A stretch of 64,000 nucleotides of DNA from Vibrio sp. ED004 (GCF_023206395.1 NZ_CP066149.1:1178001-1242000); one strand, 5' to 3'. Shown: positions 52,218-61,933, counted from the stretch's first letter. Notes: generated by a model from the letters alone, not told the origin. Translations and numbers: made by a program.

Positions 52218-52424
52218 ATGAGACTGTTTAAGCGCTATACACCGAGTATGATTGCTAAACATGTAAGTCGACTTTTCAAAGGACGAATCTACATTTACGG
52301 CGTAGGGAAATTTGAGTTTGATAACGGCAAGCTAGTCCTGCCAGATCGAGCAGAGAAGCGCCACTTTCAAACAGTGAAAGAAATAAATAGTGAAATAATG
52401 AAGCTGCGCTGTGCTTACGCATAA
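52218..52424 (+). CDS. conserved-looking small basic protein, function unknown
   Basis: 68 residues beginning MRLFKRYTPSMIAKHVSRLF, rich in Lys/Arg, with a central beta-like stretch (GRIYIYGVGKFEFDNGKLVL) and a helical C-terminus (EINSEIMKLRCAYA). No signal, membrane helix or nucleotide motif. AAGGA nine bases before the ATG, its own -10-like element and its own terminator make it a believable monocistronic gene. I do not recognise its family. Confidence 0.75.
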   Translation: MRLFKRYTPSMIAKHVSRLFKGRIYIYGVGKFEFDNGKLVLPDRAEKRHFQTVKEINSEIMKLRCAYA

Positions 52425-52449
52425 TCTGATTATCTAAAGAATTCAAAAC

Positions 52450-52480
52450 AAAAAGGGTTGGCATGTGCCAACCCTTTTTT
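52450..52480. terminator. bidirectional terminator after the small gene
   Basis: Stem AAAAGGGTTGGCA/TGCCAACCCTTTT with a two-base apex, long A/T runs on both strands. It also serves the convergent ubiI transcript. Confidence 0.92.
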
Positions 52481-52550
52481 CGTTCCCGTAACGCTAGAAA
52501 CTGCGCTCAGGCCATGAGTTCAGGTGTCTAAGCACCTGAAAATTAAACGA

Positions 52551-53774
52551 CTAACGATGAGTCACAGGGCGCTTTGCTAAATCAGGCAGGTTACCGGCAA
52601 GGCCAAGTGCTCGCTTCATAATTTCATCTTTCGCACCAGGTAGTTGACCCGCAAGCTTCATACCGATGCCACGAATCAGCTTCTTAGCTGGGTTGTCGCC
52701 TTCAAACAGATCTTTAAAGCCCTGCATCGAAGCAATCATCTTCGCCGCTTCTGCTTTTCTCCAGCGCTCATAACCGCGTAGGTTACGCTTGGTACCAATG
52801 TCTTCACCAGCAGCCCACAGCTTTAACAGCTCTTGCGCTAAACTTGCAGCATCTAATAGGCCAAGGTTCACGCCCTGCCCTGCTAGCGGGTGAATGGTAT
52901 GGGCAGCATCACCGACCAGAGCGACACGATCAACAGCGAAATCTCGCGCGTATCGCATGCGCAGTGGGAAGGCAAAACGGTCACCGACGACTTCACACAA
53001 ACCAAGCTTTGAATCGAACTCTGCCGTTAACTGTTTATTGAATTCAGCATCCGACATGGATACGAGATTCTCGGCACGATTAGGCTCAGTAGACCAAACA
53101 ATCGAGCTCATGTTGCTCGGTTGCATTGGTAAGAATGCCAGTGGGCCTTGCGGTGTGAATATTTGACGTGCAACGCTGTGGTGCGGTTCTGTGGTTTTGA
53201 TGTTCGCGACAATTGCGCTGTGTCCGTAATCCCAATGTGTTAATGGGATATCTTGCTGCTTACGAACCCAAGAATTTGCGCCATCCGCACCCACGACTAA
53301 CTTGGCTGTCAGTGCTTGGCCATTGTCTAGGGTTAGCCACGCTTCGCTCTCTCCAATTGCCATTGTTTTACATGTCGCAGGCATGTAGAGGCTGACATTA
53401 TCTTGCTTCTTAACCTGATCAAGCAGCGCTAATTGAATCACTCGATTCTCAACAATATGGCCTAGATTAGGCTGCGCCAAACGTGTTGAGTCAAACTCAA
53501 TACGAGCAAAGCTATCTTGCTCCCACACTTCCATCGCTTGATACGGAGCTGCACGTCTTTGCTCAATACCTTGCCATGCATCTAGATTACGCAGAATCAC
53601 CTCGCTAGAGCGACTCAATGCCGACACACGAACATCTGGTAATTCATTCAGACCTTCGCTAGGTGCTTTGCCCTCTATCACGGCAATTCTTAGATCGCTA
53701 TCTTTCAATGCAGCCGCGAGCGCTAGGCCAACCATGCCACCACCAACTATCGCGATATCAACACTTTGCATCAT
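52551..53774 (-). CDS. ubiI: 2-octaprenylphenol hydroxylase UbiI (VisC type)
   Basis: 407-residue FAD monooxygenase of ubiquinone synthesis (C5 hydroxylation). The dinucleotide fold IAIVGGGMVGLALAAAL, the central GADGANSWVRK and the second FAD motif GDAAHTIHPLAGQGVNLGLLDA are all present. The C-terminal GFKDLFEGDNPAKKLIRGIGMKLA matches the UbiI subgroup rather than UbiF. 12 bp after its paralogue ubiH. Confidence 0.92.
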   Translation of the reverse strand: MMQSVDIAIVGGGMVGLALAAALKDSDLRIAVIEGKAPSEGLNELPDVRVSALSRSSEVILRNLDAWQGIEQRRAAPYQAMEVWEQDSFARIEFDSTRLAQPNLGHIVENRVIQLALLDQVKKQDNVSLYMPATCKTMAIGESEAWLTLDNGQALTAKLVVGADGANSWVRKQQDIPLTHWDYGHSAIVANIKTTEPHHSVARQIFTPQGPLAFLPMQPSNMSSIVWSTEPNRAENLVSMSDAEFNKQLTAEFDSKLGLCEVVGDRFAFPLRMRYARDFAVDRVALVGDAAHTIHPLAGQGVNLGLLDAASLAQELLKLWAAGEDIGTKRNLRGYERWRKAEAAKMIASMQGFKDLFEGDNPAKKLIRGIGMKLAGQLPGAKDEIMKRALGLAGNLPDLAKRPVTHR

Positions 53775-53786
53775 TATTTATCTACC

Positions 53787-54968
53787 TTATCTTTCTACTA
53801 GGCCAAGCGTATGACGCAAAAGTGGACCTTTAAGTGGTGGAAGGTTATCAATTACGGCTAACCCAAGATTACGACCGATTCGAGCAGTCAAAAAATCGTT
53901 TGAGAACAGATGAACAAGACTTGATGTCAGTGTAATCGTCGCGCCTCTGTCTTGTTCTCTACGTTTTCTAAAGTTAACAAGACCAGCGTAACGACCGACA
54001 TCATCCAACTGAGTACACAATTCTTCCGCTAAAGAGGCCACATCACGAATACCGAGGTTAAACCCTTGCCCTGCAATTGGGTGAAGGGTTTGAGCGGCAT
54101 TGCCTACAATCGCGAATCGATGAGAGATATTTTGTTTACGATGACGAAAAATCAGTGGGTAGTTTGCACGCTTACCAACCTTTTCTAGTCGACCCAATCG
54201 CCAACCAAAATCGCTCTGAAGCTGTTCAAGGAATTCGTCGTCGTTAAAAGCCATAACTTTATCGGCTTGCTCCGGCGGCAAACACCAAACCAGAGACAAA
54301 CGGTTATCGGTCATCGGTAGTAGAGCAACAGGCCCATGATGAGTAAAACGCTCAAAGGCTCGGCCTTGATGGGGTTCGCTCGCCACGATATTGGCAATCA
54401 CAGCAACCTGTTCAAAGTCATGTTCACTCAATGGGATATTGAGTTGCTGACAACAGGTAGAGATTGCACCGTCAGCCGCGACCAGTAACTTAGTCGTTAT
54501 GGTTTGCCCACTGTTGAGGTCAATAGTCGTCAGTGACTCACTTCGCTCGACTTTCGCTACCGAGTCCGGACACAGCATCGTAATTGCCGCTTCTGATTCC
54601 AGCTTCTGCTGATAGATTCGGCCTACATCCGCTAACTCGACCACATAGCCAAGTGCATCCACAGCCAATTCTTCACTGTAGATATCCGTCATCCCAGCAT
54701 GCCCACGATCCGACACATGAATATCTTTAATCGGGGTAGCCACAGGAGCGATAGATTGCCACAGGTGCAATGAATCTAGGATCTGTACTGTGCCGTAAGA
54801 CAAAGCGATCGAACGAGAATCAAACCCAGGGTGAGCTTGATGATCAACCTGATAAGGCTCAACGACCGCAATCGACAACGAACCTTGGCTTAGGTGATTC
54901 AGAGCAAGGGCCAGAGTTGCCCCCGCCATTGCGCCACCAGCAATTACAACATCATATTGAGCCATCAT
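53787..54968 (-). CDS. ubiH: 2-octaprenyl-6-methoxyphenol hydroxylase UbiH
   Basis: 393-residue FAD monooxygenase of ubiquinone synthesis (C1 hydroxylation). IAGGAMAGATLALALNHLS, HPGFDSRSIALSYGTVQIL, HVSDRGHAGMTDI and GNAAQTLHPIAGQGFNLGIRD match UbiH. Note Asn replacing the usual Asp in GDAA of the second FAD motif. It follows ygfB after 20 bp; pepP, which lies between them in E. coli, is absent. Confidence 0.93.
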   Translation of the reverse strand: MMAQYDVVIAGGAMAGATLALALNHLSQGSLSIAVVEPYQVDHQAHPGFDSRSIALSYGTVQILDSLHLWQSIAPVATPIKDIHVSDRGHAGMTDIYSEELAVDALGYVVELADVGRIYQQKLESEAAITMLCPDSVAKVERSESLTTIDLNSGQTITTKLLVAADGAISTCCQQLNIPLSEHDFEQVAVIANIVASEPHQGRAFERFTHHGPVALLPMTDNRLSLVWCLPPEQADKVMAFNDDEFLEQLQSDFGWRLGRLEKVGKRANYPLIFRHRKQNISHRFAIVGNAAQTLHPIAGQGFNLGIRDVASLAEELCTQLDDVGRYAGLVNFRKRREQDRGATITLTSSLVHLFSNDFLTARIGRNLGLAVIDNLPPLKGPLLRHTLGLVER

Positions 54969-54988
54969 AACCTCAAACCGACAAACGA

Positions 54989-55564
54989 TTAGTGAATGGT
55001 TGGTGCCGCATCTTCAGATGGGCGTGCACCAAATTCAGCATGAATCGTTAATGCACACGCTTTTACGTGCTCAATAACGTGTTCTAGAAGTTGTGCTTGC
55101 TCTTCCAGATCATCTTCTTCGTCAATGCCTAGCTTCGCCATCTCTTCAAGATCCGCCAATGCTTCTTTCGTGCCTTCAGACGCTTTGTTCAATTGAGCGC
55201 CAACAAGGCCCAAACCAGAAATGAAATGGTTAATCCAATCAGACACACCATCAGCAAGATCAAACACGCTCGCGCTTGCATCTTCATCAGGCAGTAACAT
55301 AGACAGTTCCATGCCTGAGCCTGTGATTTCACTGGTTGTGACTTTCAGTGTTGCTTCCGCTAGGATTAGCGCGCGATCTGGCCAGCCCATACCTTCATTG
55401 GTGTAATCGAAGATAAGTGGTTGCCAGCTTTTATCTGCAAGGTTTAAGCCTCCGCTTAACATACCCGTTAATAAACCATGCATCTCAGCAGGGGTTACGG
55501 CTAGACTTGCCGATTGAAGTTCAGTCGCAACCGTTAGGTAGTCAGGTAAAGTAGTTTCGCTCAT
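54989..55564 (-). CDS. ygfB: YgfB family protein (UPF0149)
   Basis: 191-residue helical cytoplasmic protein of the YgfB/YecA group. [14 protein letters not shown], and [16 protein letters not shown] in the middle, are characteristic. In Pseudomonas YgfB interferes with an antitermination regulator; its role here is unknown. First gene of ygfB-ubiH-ubiI, divergent from zapA. Confidence 0.92.
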   Translation of the reverse strand: MSETTLPDYLTVATELQSASLAVTPAEMHGLLTGMLSGGLNLADKSWQPLIFDYTNEGMGWPDRALILAEATLKVTTSEITGSGMELSMLLPDEDASASVFDLADGVSDWINHFISGLGLVGAQLNKASEGTKEALADLEEMAKLGIDEEDDLEEQAQLLEHVIEHVKACALTIHAEFGARPSEDAAPTIH

Positions 55565-55872
55565 CAGATAGCTCGCTCAGTTATTCTTTATATCGATAGT
55601 ATAATCGTACCACTTCACCCCAATTCTGGTAAGCATCGATCCCTAGCAATTGAAGGATGACTGACTACCAATTGTTCAATTTGCTGAATTACTGTGTGCT
55701 CAAGCTCTCATTTACAAACAGTCACTCTGAAAAGCTTGAATCTTAATAGCGGTTTACCTATAGTTTCTCCCTCAGAGGAGATTGCTTCCTCATCGGTACT
55801 TGCACTTTTTCTTTCTCAAAAAATGGCGAAGGGCAACAGCCTTAAAATAGCGCGTTAAAGAGTTCATCCATC
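55565..55872. other. ygfB-zapA divergent intergenic region
   Basis: 308 bp that should hold the promoters of both genes. I see no gene, no strong promoter match and no repeat that I can support. Confidence 0.6.
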
Positions 55873-56181
55873 ATGAGTAATCAAGCGGTAGACGTTGAAA
55901 TATTAGGAAAACTGACTCGAGTGAATTGTCCACCAGGGCAAGAAGAGTCATTGATTGCAGCGGCGGCCGATCTTGATAATCGATTGAAAGAGATGGCTGA
56001 ACGTACTAAGGTAACCAATGAAGTGAAGCTGCTGACTATCGCAGCTCTGAATATTTGCTACGAATTACAAACCAAGAAGTTTGAAGCAAATGATGAACAA
56101 AACGCACTGACCGAGCGAATGGAACAGCTCACGACATCACTTTCAGATGTCCTCAGTAAAGTTAAGCACGGACAGCAATAG
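55873..56181 (+). CDS. zapA: cell division protein ZapA
   Basis: 102-residue Z-ring stabiliser. N-terminal head AVDVEILGKLTRVNCPPGQEESLIAAAADLDNRLKEM, then a C-terminal coiled coil (about 65-100). Followed by 6S RNA and fau, as in E. coli (zapA-ssrS-ygfA). Confidence 0.95.
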   Translation: MSNQAVDVEILGKLTRVNCPPGQEESLIAAAADLDNRLKEMAERTKVTNEVKLLTIAALNICYELQTKKFEANDEQNALTERMEQLTTSLSDVLSKVKHGQQ

Positions 56182-56193
56182 CGTACACAAAAT

Positions 56194-56374
56194 TTACCCT
56201 GGAGTGTTTGTCAGAGGATTCACGTCCCCGAGCCGATAAGCAATCCCTAAGGGTTAGTACTTGAGTGCTATTGAGCATGCTCGGTCCGCCGAGAAGCCTA
56301 CGGTAATCATTGCTGATCCGCCTTGAACTCGCTGGTTCAAGGGCCATCTATTCTCAACGGCACTTTGGGGTATC
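56194..56374 (+). ncRNA. ssrS: 6S RNA
   Basis: About 180 nt with the family architecture. The closing stem is TACCCTGGAGTG against CACTTTGGGGTA. The conserved GTCCCCGAGCCGATA and GAGCATGCTCGGTCCG segments sit on either side of the central bulge, with CCTTGAAC...GGTTCAAGGG in the 3' half. It mimics open promoter DNA and binds sigma-70 holoenzyme in stationary phase. Ends are approximate. It lies between zapA and fau, the standard location. Confidence 0.93.
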
Positions 56375-56381
56375 CCTTCTT

Positions 56382-56981
56382 ATGAAGACGCTCACACGCA
56401 GCGAATTTCGCAAACAGATCCGCATCAAACGCAACTCCCTATCTAGCGAACAACAAACTCAATCCGGTTTAGACCTAGTTAAGCAGTGCATGCAGCTTGA
56501 TGAGATTCAGTCTGCTCAGCATATTGCTCTTTATATTTCGATTGATGGCGAGCTCGATACCCAGCCTTTAATTGAATGGTTATGGTCGCAAGGTAAGCAA
56601 ACTTATTTACCAGTATTGCACCCCTTCTCTGCCGGACACCTGCTGTTTCTGCACTACTCTCCAATAACTCCCACAGTTTTAAATAAGTACGGCATTGTAG
56701 AACCCCAACTTAATCAAATGTTGGTGAAACCTTGTCAGCAACTCGACCTCATCCTGACGCCTCTTGTCGGCTTTGACTCTCATGGTCACCGCTTAGGCAT
56801 GGGTGGCGGATATTACGATCGCACCTTAGCGAAATGGTTCGAGACAGGCGAAGGCGCAACCCCAATAGGTTTGGCTCACGATTGCCAACATGTCGATACC
56901 TTACCGATTGAAGAATGGGACATTCCCTTACCTAAAATCGTGACTCCGAGTAAAACTTGGCAATGGGAAAATGACCATTAA
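56382..56981 (+). CDS. fau: 5-formyltetrahydrofolate cyclo-ligase
   Basis: 199-residue enzyme (YgfA/Fau) that converts 5-formyl-THF to 5,10-methenyl-THF with ATP. RKQIRIKRNSLSSEQQ at the start, and GFDSHGHRLGMGGGYYDRTL in the second half, are diagnostic. The ATG at 56382 lies directly after 6S RNA and lacks a clear ribosome site; the frame continues upstream through 6S RNA, which is not coding. Probably co-transcribed with ssrS. Confidence 0.95.
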   Translation: MKTLTRSEFRKQIRIKRNSLSSEQQTQSGLDLVKQCMQLDEIQSAQHIALYISIDGELDTQPLIEWLWSQGKQTYLPVLHPFSAGHLLFLHYSPITPTVLNKYGIVEPQLNQMLVKPCQQLDLILTPLVGFDSHGHRLGMGGGYYDRTLAKWFETGEGATPIGLAHDCQHVDTLPIEEWDIPLPKIVTPSKTWQWENDH

Positions 56982-57105
56982 AGCGCTATAATCGCGCCGC
57001 AAACGTTAACCTCGATATAGAAACGTTAACTCAATATCTAAACGTTAACTTCATCATTACGCAAACGATCAATTCAAAGCGCAAGACCTTATTCAGGAGA
57101 ATGGC

Positions 57106-57762
57106 ATGACTCAAGATGAAATGAAAAAAGCAGCTGGCTGGGCAGCACTTCAATATGTTGAAGAAGGCAGCATTGTAGGTGTAGGTACTGGCTCTACAGT
57201 AAATCACTTCATCGACGCGCTAGGCACAATGAAAGACAAAATCAAAGGTGCGGTTTCAAGCTCTGTTGCTTCAACGCAACGACTAGAAGAGCTAGAGATC
57301 AAAGTGTATGAGTGTAACGATGTCGCTAAGCTAGACATCTACGTTGATGGCGCAGATGAAATCAACCCAACTCGCGACATGATCAAAGGCGGCGGTGCTG
57401 CTCTGACTCGTGAAAAAATCGTAGCGGCTATCTCTGATAAGTTTGTGTGTATTGTTGACGGCACTAAAGCAGTTGATGTGTTGGGTAAATTCCCACTACC
57501 TGTTGAAGTGATTCCAATGGCGCGCTCATACGTTGCACGTGAACTAGTAAAGCTTGGTGGTGACCCAGTTTACCGCGAAGGTTGCACAACCGATAACGGC
57601 AACATGATCCTAGACGTGTACGGCATGGCGATCGAAAACCCGAAACAACTAGAAGATATCATCAATGGTATCGCTGGTGTGGTAACGGTTGGTCTATTCG
57701 CTCACCGTGGTGCTGATGTGGTTATCACTGGCACGCCAGAAGGTGCAAAAATCGAAGAATAA
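57106..57762 (+). CDS. rpiA: ribose-5-phosphate isomerase A
   Basis: 218-residue pentose-phosphate enzyme interconverting ribulose- and ribose-5-phosphate. [42 protein letters not shown] and the downstream VDGTK are signatures. AGGAGAATGGC precedes the ATG. Located before serA, as in E. coli (where it is divergent; here both are on the plus strand). Confidence 0.97.
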   Translation: MTQDEMKKAAGWAALQYVEEGSIVGVGTGSTVNHFIDALGTMKDKIKGAVSSSVASTQRLEELEIKVYECNDVAKLDIYVDGADEINPTRDMIKGGGAALTREKIVAAISDKFVCIVDGTKAVDVLGKFPLPVEVIPMARSYVARELVKLGGDPVYREGCTTDNGNMILDVYGMAIENPKQLEDIINGIAGVVTVGLFAHRGADVVITGTPEGAKIEE

Positions 57763-57801
57763 ATAATAGAAGATTGAGTTTTTCTGTTACTTCATTACAT
57801 A

Positions 57802-57827
57802 CGGTGCCCAAGGGCGCCGTTTTTTTT
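57802..57827 (+). terminator. rpiA terminator
   Basis: Stem CGGTGCCC/GGGCGCCG (one G-T pair) with a two-base apex and T8, 39 bp after the rpiA stop. Confidence 0.92.
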
Positions 57828-58023
57828 GCTTTATACCTGTAAAATTATGTCTTATTCCGTAATTTTCTTACCCAAAACATTTTTTTTTTGTTACTTTATT
57901 GTTCAGAAGACGCACAGGGAAAACGTTTGTCTCCTAACAAAGTGGTGAATTTGTTCCCCTTTCAGCCATTTTGTAGCACGTGCGCCGCATTTGCCCAACC
58001 TTTCCATTTTAAGGACGAGAACA

Positions 58024-59253
58024 ATGGCCAAAGTTTCACTGGAAAAAGAAAAAATAAAAATTCTACTTCTAGAAGGTCTTCACCCTTCTTCTGTAGAAGT
58101 ACTGCAAGCCGCTGGTTACACAAATATTGAGTACCACAAAGGCTCGCTACCGGAAGATGAACTTCTTGAAGCAGTTAAAGATGCTCACTTCATTGGTATC
58201 CGTTCTCGCACAAACATCTCCCAAGAAGTGATTGATGCGGCTGAAAAGCTGGTTGCGGTTGGTTGTTTCTGTATTGGTACTAACCAAGTCAACCTTCAAG
58301 CAGCAGCAAAGCGCGGCATCCCTGTGTTCAACGCACCGTTCTCAAATACTCGAAGTGTTGCTGAGCTAGTTCTTGGTCAGGTTCTATTGCTACTACGTGG
58401 CATTCCAGAAAAGAACGCTCTTGCGCACCGTGGTATTTGGAAAAAGAGTGCAGACAACTCTTACGAAGCTCGTGGTAAGCGTTTAGGTATTATTGGTTAC
58501 GGTCACATTGGTACCCAGCTGGGTATTATTGCGGAAAACCTTGGTATGCGCGTTTACTTCTACGACATCGAAAACAAGCTGTCTTTGGGTAACGCAACGC
58601 AAGTTCATACCATGACTGAACTGTTGAACAAGTGTGATGTGATCTCTTTGCACGTCCCTGAAACCAACGAAACTAAGAACATGATGGGTAAAGAAGAGTT
58701 CGAGCGCATGAAGCCTGGTTCTATCTTTATCAACGCAGCGCGTGGCACAGTGGTAGACATTCCAGCTCTGTGTGGCGCTCTAGATTCTGGTCACCTTGCA
58801 GGTGCAGCGATCGACGTATTCCCAACCGAACCAAAAACCAATGCTGACCCATTTGAGTCGCCATTGATGCAGTTCGACAACGTGATTCTTACACCTCACG
58901 TAGGCGGTTCAACTCAAGAAGCGCAAGAGAACATCGGTGTTGAAGTGGCTGGCAAGCTAGCGAAATACTCAGATAACGGTTCTACGCTATCAAGTGTTAA
59001 CTTCCCAGAGGTATCACTACCGTTGCACACGGGCACGTCTCGTTTGCTGCACATTCACGAAAACCGTCCAGGTATCCTAACTCAGCTCAACACCATCTTC
59101 GCTGAAGAAGGCATCAACATCGCGGGTCAGTACCTACAGACTGCGGCTGATATGGGTTATGTAGTTATCGATGTAGAAGCGGATCGTTCAGAGGAAGCAC
59201 TGCTTAAACTGAAAGAGATCGAAGGCACAATCCGTGCTCGTCTACTTCACTAA
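58024..59253 (+). CDS. serA: D-3-phosphoglycerate dehydrogenase
   Basis: 409-residue first enzyme of serine synthesis. Substrate/NAD domains contain GIRSRTNISQEVI, LGIIGYGHIGTQLGIIAENLGM (dinucleotide fold), and the catalytic LTPHVGGSTQEAQ histidine. A C-terminal ACT domain (about 335-409, LHIHENRPGILTQLNTIFAEEGINI) binds serine for feedback. The ATG at 58024 has AAGGACGAG upstream; earlier in-frame codons are not family-like. Confidence 0.97.
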   Translation: MAKVSLEKEKIKILLLEGLHPSSVEVLQAAGYTNIEYHKGSLPEDELLEAVKDAHFIGIRSRTNISQEVIDAAEKLVAVGCFCIGTNQVNLQAAAKRGIPVFNAPFSNTRSVAELVLGQVLLLLRGIPEKNALAHRGIWKKSADNSYEARGKRLGIIGYGHIGTQLGIIAENLGMRVYFYDIENKLSLGNATQVHTMTELLNKCDVISLHVPETNETKNMMGKEEFERMKPGSIFINAARGTVVDIPALCGALDSGHLAGAAIDVFPTEPKTNADPFESPLMQFDNVILTPHVGGSTQEAQENIGVEVAGKLAKYSDNGSTLSSVNFPEVSLPLHTGTSRLLHIHENRPGILTQLNTIFAEEGINIAGQYLQTAADMGYVVIDVEADRSEEALLKLKEIEGTIRARLLH

Positions 59254-59278
59254 TCATCGAACTCGATATTAGTAAAAA

Positions 59279-59309
59279 CAAAAAGGCTCTCATTATGAGA
59301 GCCTTTTTA
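59279..59309. terminator. terminator between serA and yggE
   Basis: Stem AAAAAGGCTCTC/GAGAGCCTTTTT with a five-base loop, T-runs on both strands, between convergent genes. Confidence 0.92.
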
Positions 59310-59370
59310 GTATTTGGCCTATCGTAGGCAATTAGATCACCATGATCCAAAAGCCTCTATAGCGCTATTG

Positions 59371-60084
59371 TTACTCTTCGATCTGGTAGATCACATTAAC
59401 GCGATCGCGAATGGTGATCGTTGAGTCTTCATAAGAGTTCGACTCTGTTCTCGCATCTATCGCCATTGAACGCATTAGCACAGGCTGAGAAGATTGTGCG
59501 TTGTAATCAACACGCCAAACATCACCTAGCTCACGCTCAAAACCACTCGCTAATGATTTCGCTTTCGATCGCGCATCCTTGATGGCTTCTAAGCGCGCTT
59601 GTTCTTGATACTTAGCTTGGTCGCGAACTTGAAGCTGAATGTTGTCGATCTGATTAATACCCTCTCCAATCGCAATATCCATGTACTCATTGAGATTAGC
59701 TAGCTCGTTCACTTGAACGGTCACATTACGTGAAGCTCGGTAGCCGACCAATTCTGGTTTGCCGTCTTTCGGGTAATGGTATTGAGGAGATAGGTACAGG
59801 TTAGAGCTGTGTACGCTCGCCTCTTCTACACCCGCTTGATGCAGTTTATTGAGGAAACCAGTCACTACTTTATCAACGGTATTTTTAGCTTGTTCAGCAG
59901 TCATCGTCGATTCCACGACTCTCACAGAGAATGTCGCCATATCTGGTGTTGCGATCACTTCACCGTAGCCCGTCGTTGAAATATGCGGGAAGGATGGAGA
60001 GTCAGCCAATGATGGAAAACTCACAGCACTCAACGCTGCAGTAAGAGTAAGAGACGTTGCTAACATCTTTGGTGCAAACTTCAT
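59371..60084 (-). CDS. yggE: SIMPL-domain periplasmic protein YggE
   Basis: 237-residue exported protein. The signal peptide (MKFAPKMLATSLTLTAALSA, cleavage about 27-28) is followed by a SIMPL/DUF541 domain: TTGYGEVIATPDMATFSVRV, LYLSPQYHYPKDGKPELVGYRASRNVTV, and the C-terminal TITIRDRVNVIYQI. E. coli YggE is linked to oxidative-stress tolerance; the mechanism is unclear. Downstream of argP on the same strand. Confidence 0.92.
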   Translation of the reverse strand: MKFAPKMLATSLTLTAALSAVSFPSLADSPSFPHISTTGYGEVIATPDMATFSVRVVESTMTAEQAKNTVDKVVTGFLNKLHQAGVEEASVHSSNLYLSPQYHYPKDGKPELVGYRASRNVTVQVNELANLNEYMDIAIGEGINQIDNIQLQVRDQAKYQEQARLEAIKDARSKAKSLASGFERELGDVWRVDYNAQSSQPVLMRSMAIDARTESNSYEDSTITIRDRVNVIYQIEE

Positions 60085-60194
60085 TAGGTAGACCTGTGCT
60101 AAACAAATGTACTTTCATCATAGAGCAATTTGCCGTTTAGCCAATCCTGATGCCGAACTTCTAACAGAACTTTGACGCTGAAAAAACCAACAAT

Positions 60195-61091
60195 TTACTG
60201 AGGTAAGTGGTTGTGAGCAAAACCTAATATCGCTTGAGATATCTCTTTGAGTACCCCACTTTCTAGCTGCCAGTGGTGCCAATAGATACGATAAGACAAC
60301 AAAAAACCGGGTGTAATATCGATCAATACACCGGACTCTAGCTCATCAATGATCTGCAATCGAGGGATCAAACAATAAGCAACACCTGACAACGCCAAGC
60401 GTACAAATGCTTCTGAGCTGCCGACCGTATGATTAATCACACTGTCCCTTGGTACATTAAAATGGTCATGCAGAAACTTCTTATGCAGGTCATCGTATTG
60501 GTCATAAGAAACCGCCGGTGCTTTGCTTAATGTGGCGTAATTTACGCCTTCAGAAAAATAACGCTGATGGAAGTCAGGACTCGCCACACACACATAATCC
60601 ATCCTGCCAAGATAGTCAGCACTGCAACCAGGAATCGCTTGAGACTCTAGACTGATCGCGCCAGCAACCTCACCACTTTTTATCTTATCAATGGTTCTCG
60701 CCTCGCCATGAATCGCGAGGTTCAGCTCTACTTGGCGAGACTTCATCACATCTGATAATGCAGGTAACAGCCATGTCGCTAAACTATCGGCATTGGTGGC
60801 AATAGATATTGATAAAGGTTGCGCACTTTCTTCATTCATCAACTCAGGCACCAGCTCATGTTCTAGTAAACGAACCCGGCGATACAAACCCAATAATTTT
60901 TTACCTGCCGGGGTTGGCCTAGGCGGGTTTTCTCTCACCAAAGCAGGCTGAGCTAACCATTTTTCTAGCTGTTTGATACGTTGAGACACCGCAGACTGCG
61001 AGATATATAACTGCTCGGCAGCCCTTTCGAAGCTACGTTGTTTCACCACCGCATCCAGTGCTTCTATCCATTTATAATCCAATCCACGCAT
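60195..61091 (-). CDS. argP: LysR-family regulator ArgP (IciA)
   Basis: 298-residue transcription factor. The N-terminal winged helix-turn-helix ([43 protein letters not shown]) is followed by a periplasmic-binding-like effector domain. In E. coli ArgP activates argO, and lysine or arginine decides the outcome. Divergent from argO here, matching that relation. A second ATG directly upstream (61094) is possible. Confidence 0.95.
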   Translation of the reverse strand: MRGLDYKWIEALDAVVKQRSFERAAEQLYISQSAVSQRIKQLEKWLAQPALVRENPPRPTPAGKKLLGLYRRVRLLEHELVPELMNEESAQPLSISIATNADSLATWLLPALSDVMKSRQVELNLAIHGEARTIDKIKSGEVAGAISLESQAIPGCSADYLGRMDYVCVASPDFHQRYFSEGVNYATLSKAPAVSYDQYDDLHKKFLHDHFNVPRDSVINHTVGSSEAFVRLALSGVAYCLIPRLQIIDELESGVLIDITPGFLLSYRIYWHHWQLESGVLKEISQAILGFAHNHLPQ

Positions 61092-61161
61092 CAATTTGCT
61101 TCCTTTTTAAGCTAACTCCACACCACATTAGCAACTCTAATAATAGATTAAAATCATTAAT

Positions 61162-61167
61162 TATACT
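61162..61167 (+). promoter_or_regulatory. -10-like element of argO
   Basis: TATACT in an AT-rich region with no consensus -35, as expected for a promoter needing ArgP. The start would be near 61174. The ArgP site itself cannot be fixed by eye. Confidence 0.4.
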
Positions 61168-61233
61168 TATTTAAAGGGTCGGAGTATCTTCGCCATATAG
61201 CACGTAAATATCGTTAAATAAGTGGAGGTTAAA

Positions 61234-61863
61234 ATGAGTTTTTGGGTTTTATTACAAGGTTTTGGTCTAGGGGCAAGCATGATTATCCCTATTGGCGCTC
61301 AGAATGCGTACGTCCTAAATCAAGGGATAAAGCGCAACCACCATTTAACCACAGCGACAATCTGTAGCCTGCTCGACACTCTGTTTATCTCATTGGGTAT
61401 CTTTGGTGGCGGTGCAATTTTGTCACAAAATGAATTGCTACTCACCTCGGTGACGTTAGGCGGCATCGCTTTTCTAACCGTGTATGGTTTGTTATCACTG
61501 CGCAGCGCCTTTAAAGCGCCCTCAAGCGAGGAATCAAAAGGAGAGATCCTGGCTCGTGGTAAGCGCACCGTTATTTTGGGCGCCTTGGCGGTGACAGTAT
61601 TAAACCCACACCTCTATTTGGATACGGTGGTGATTCTTGGTTCGATTGGCGGACAGTTTGAAGGTAACGACAGAATTGCTTTTGCTATGGGAACCATTTT
61701 GGCTTCATTCGTTTGGTTTTACTCTTTGTCACTGGGCGCAGCAAAGCTTGGTCCAACGCTATCTAAACCGAATGTTAAGAAAGGCATTGATATCGCAGTC
61801 GCGACCATGATGTTCGCCATTGCTGCTGTGCTTACCAATGGACTGATTGAGCAATACTGGTAA
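61234..61863 (+). CDS. argO: LysE-family exporter ArgO
   Basis: 209-residue inner-membrane amino-acid exporter (arginine, possibly lysine). GFGLGASMIIPIGAQNAYVLNQGIKR at the N-terminus, and TVLNPHLYLDTVVILGSIG in the middle, are LysE/ArgO signatures; about six membrane helices. The ATG at 61234 has GGAGG; the in-frame GTG at 61222 overlaps that site. Divergent from argP; mscS lies near, as in E. coli. Confidence 0.94.
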   Translation: MSFWVLLQGFGLGASMIIPIGAQNAYVLNQGIKRNHHLTTATICSLLDTLFISLGIFGGGAILSQNELLLTSVTLGGIAFLTVYGLLSLRSAFKAPSSEESKGEILARGKRTVILGALAVTVLNPHLYLDTVVILGSIGGQFEGNDRIAFAMGTILASFVWFYSLSLGAAKLGPTLSKPNVKKGIDIAVATMMFAIAAVLTNGLIEQYW

Positions 61864-61908
61864 CCAATTAAAGAACAAAGACTACCGACCAAGCCAGAGA
61901 AGATATCA

Positions 61909-61933
61909 GTAACTCATTAATATAATGAGTTAC
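61909..61933. repeat. perfect inverted repeat at the argO/tetR convergence
   Basis: Ten-base arms GTAACTCATT and AATGAGTTAC around a five-base loop. It includes the tetR stop codon. There is no T-tract, so it may act as a 3' stabilising stem rather than a classic terminator. Confidence 0.75.

Noticed and set aside
56310..56381. N-terminal extension of fau through the 3' half of 6S RNA
   Set aside because: The region folds as conserved 6S RNA, and the family N-terminus begins at the ATG at 56382.
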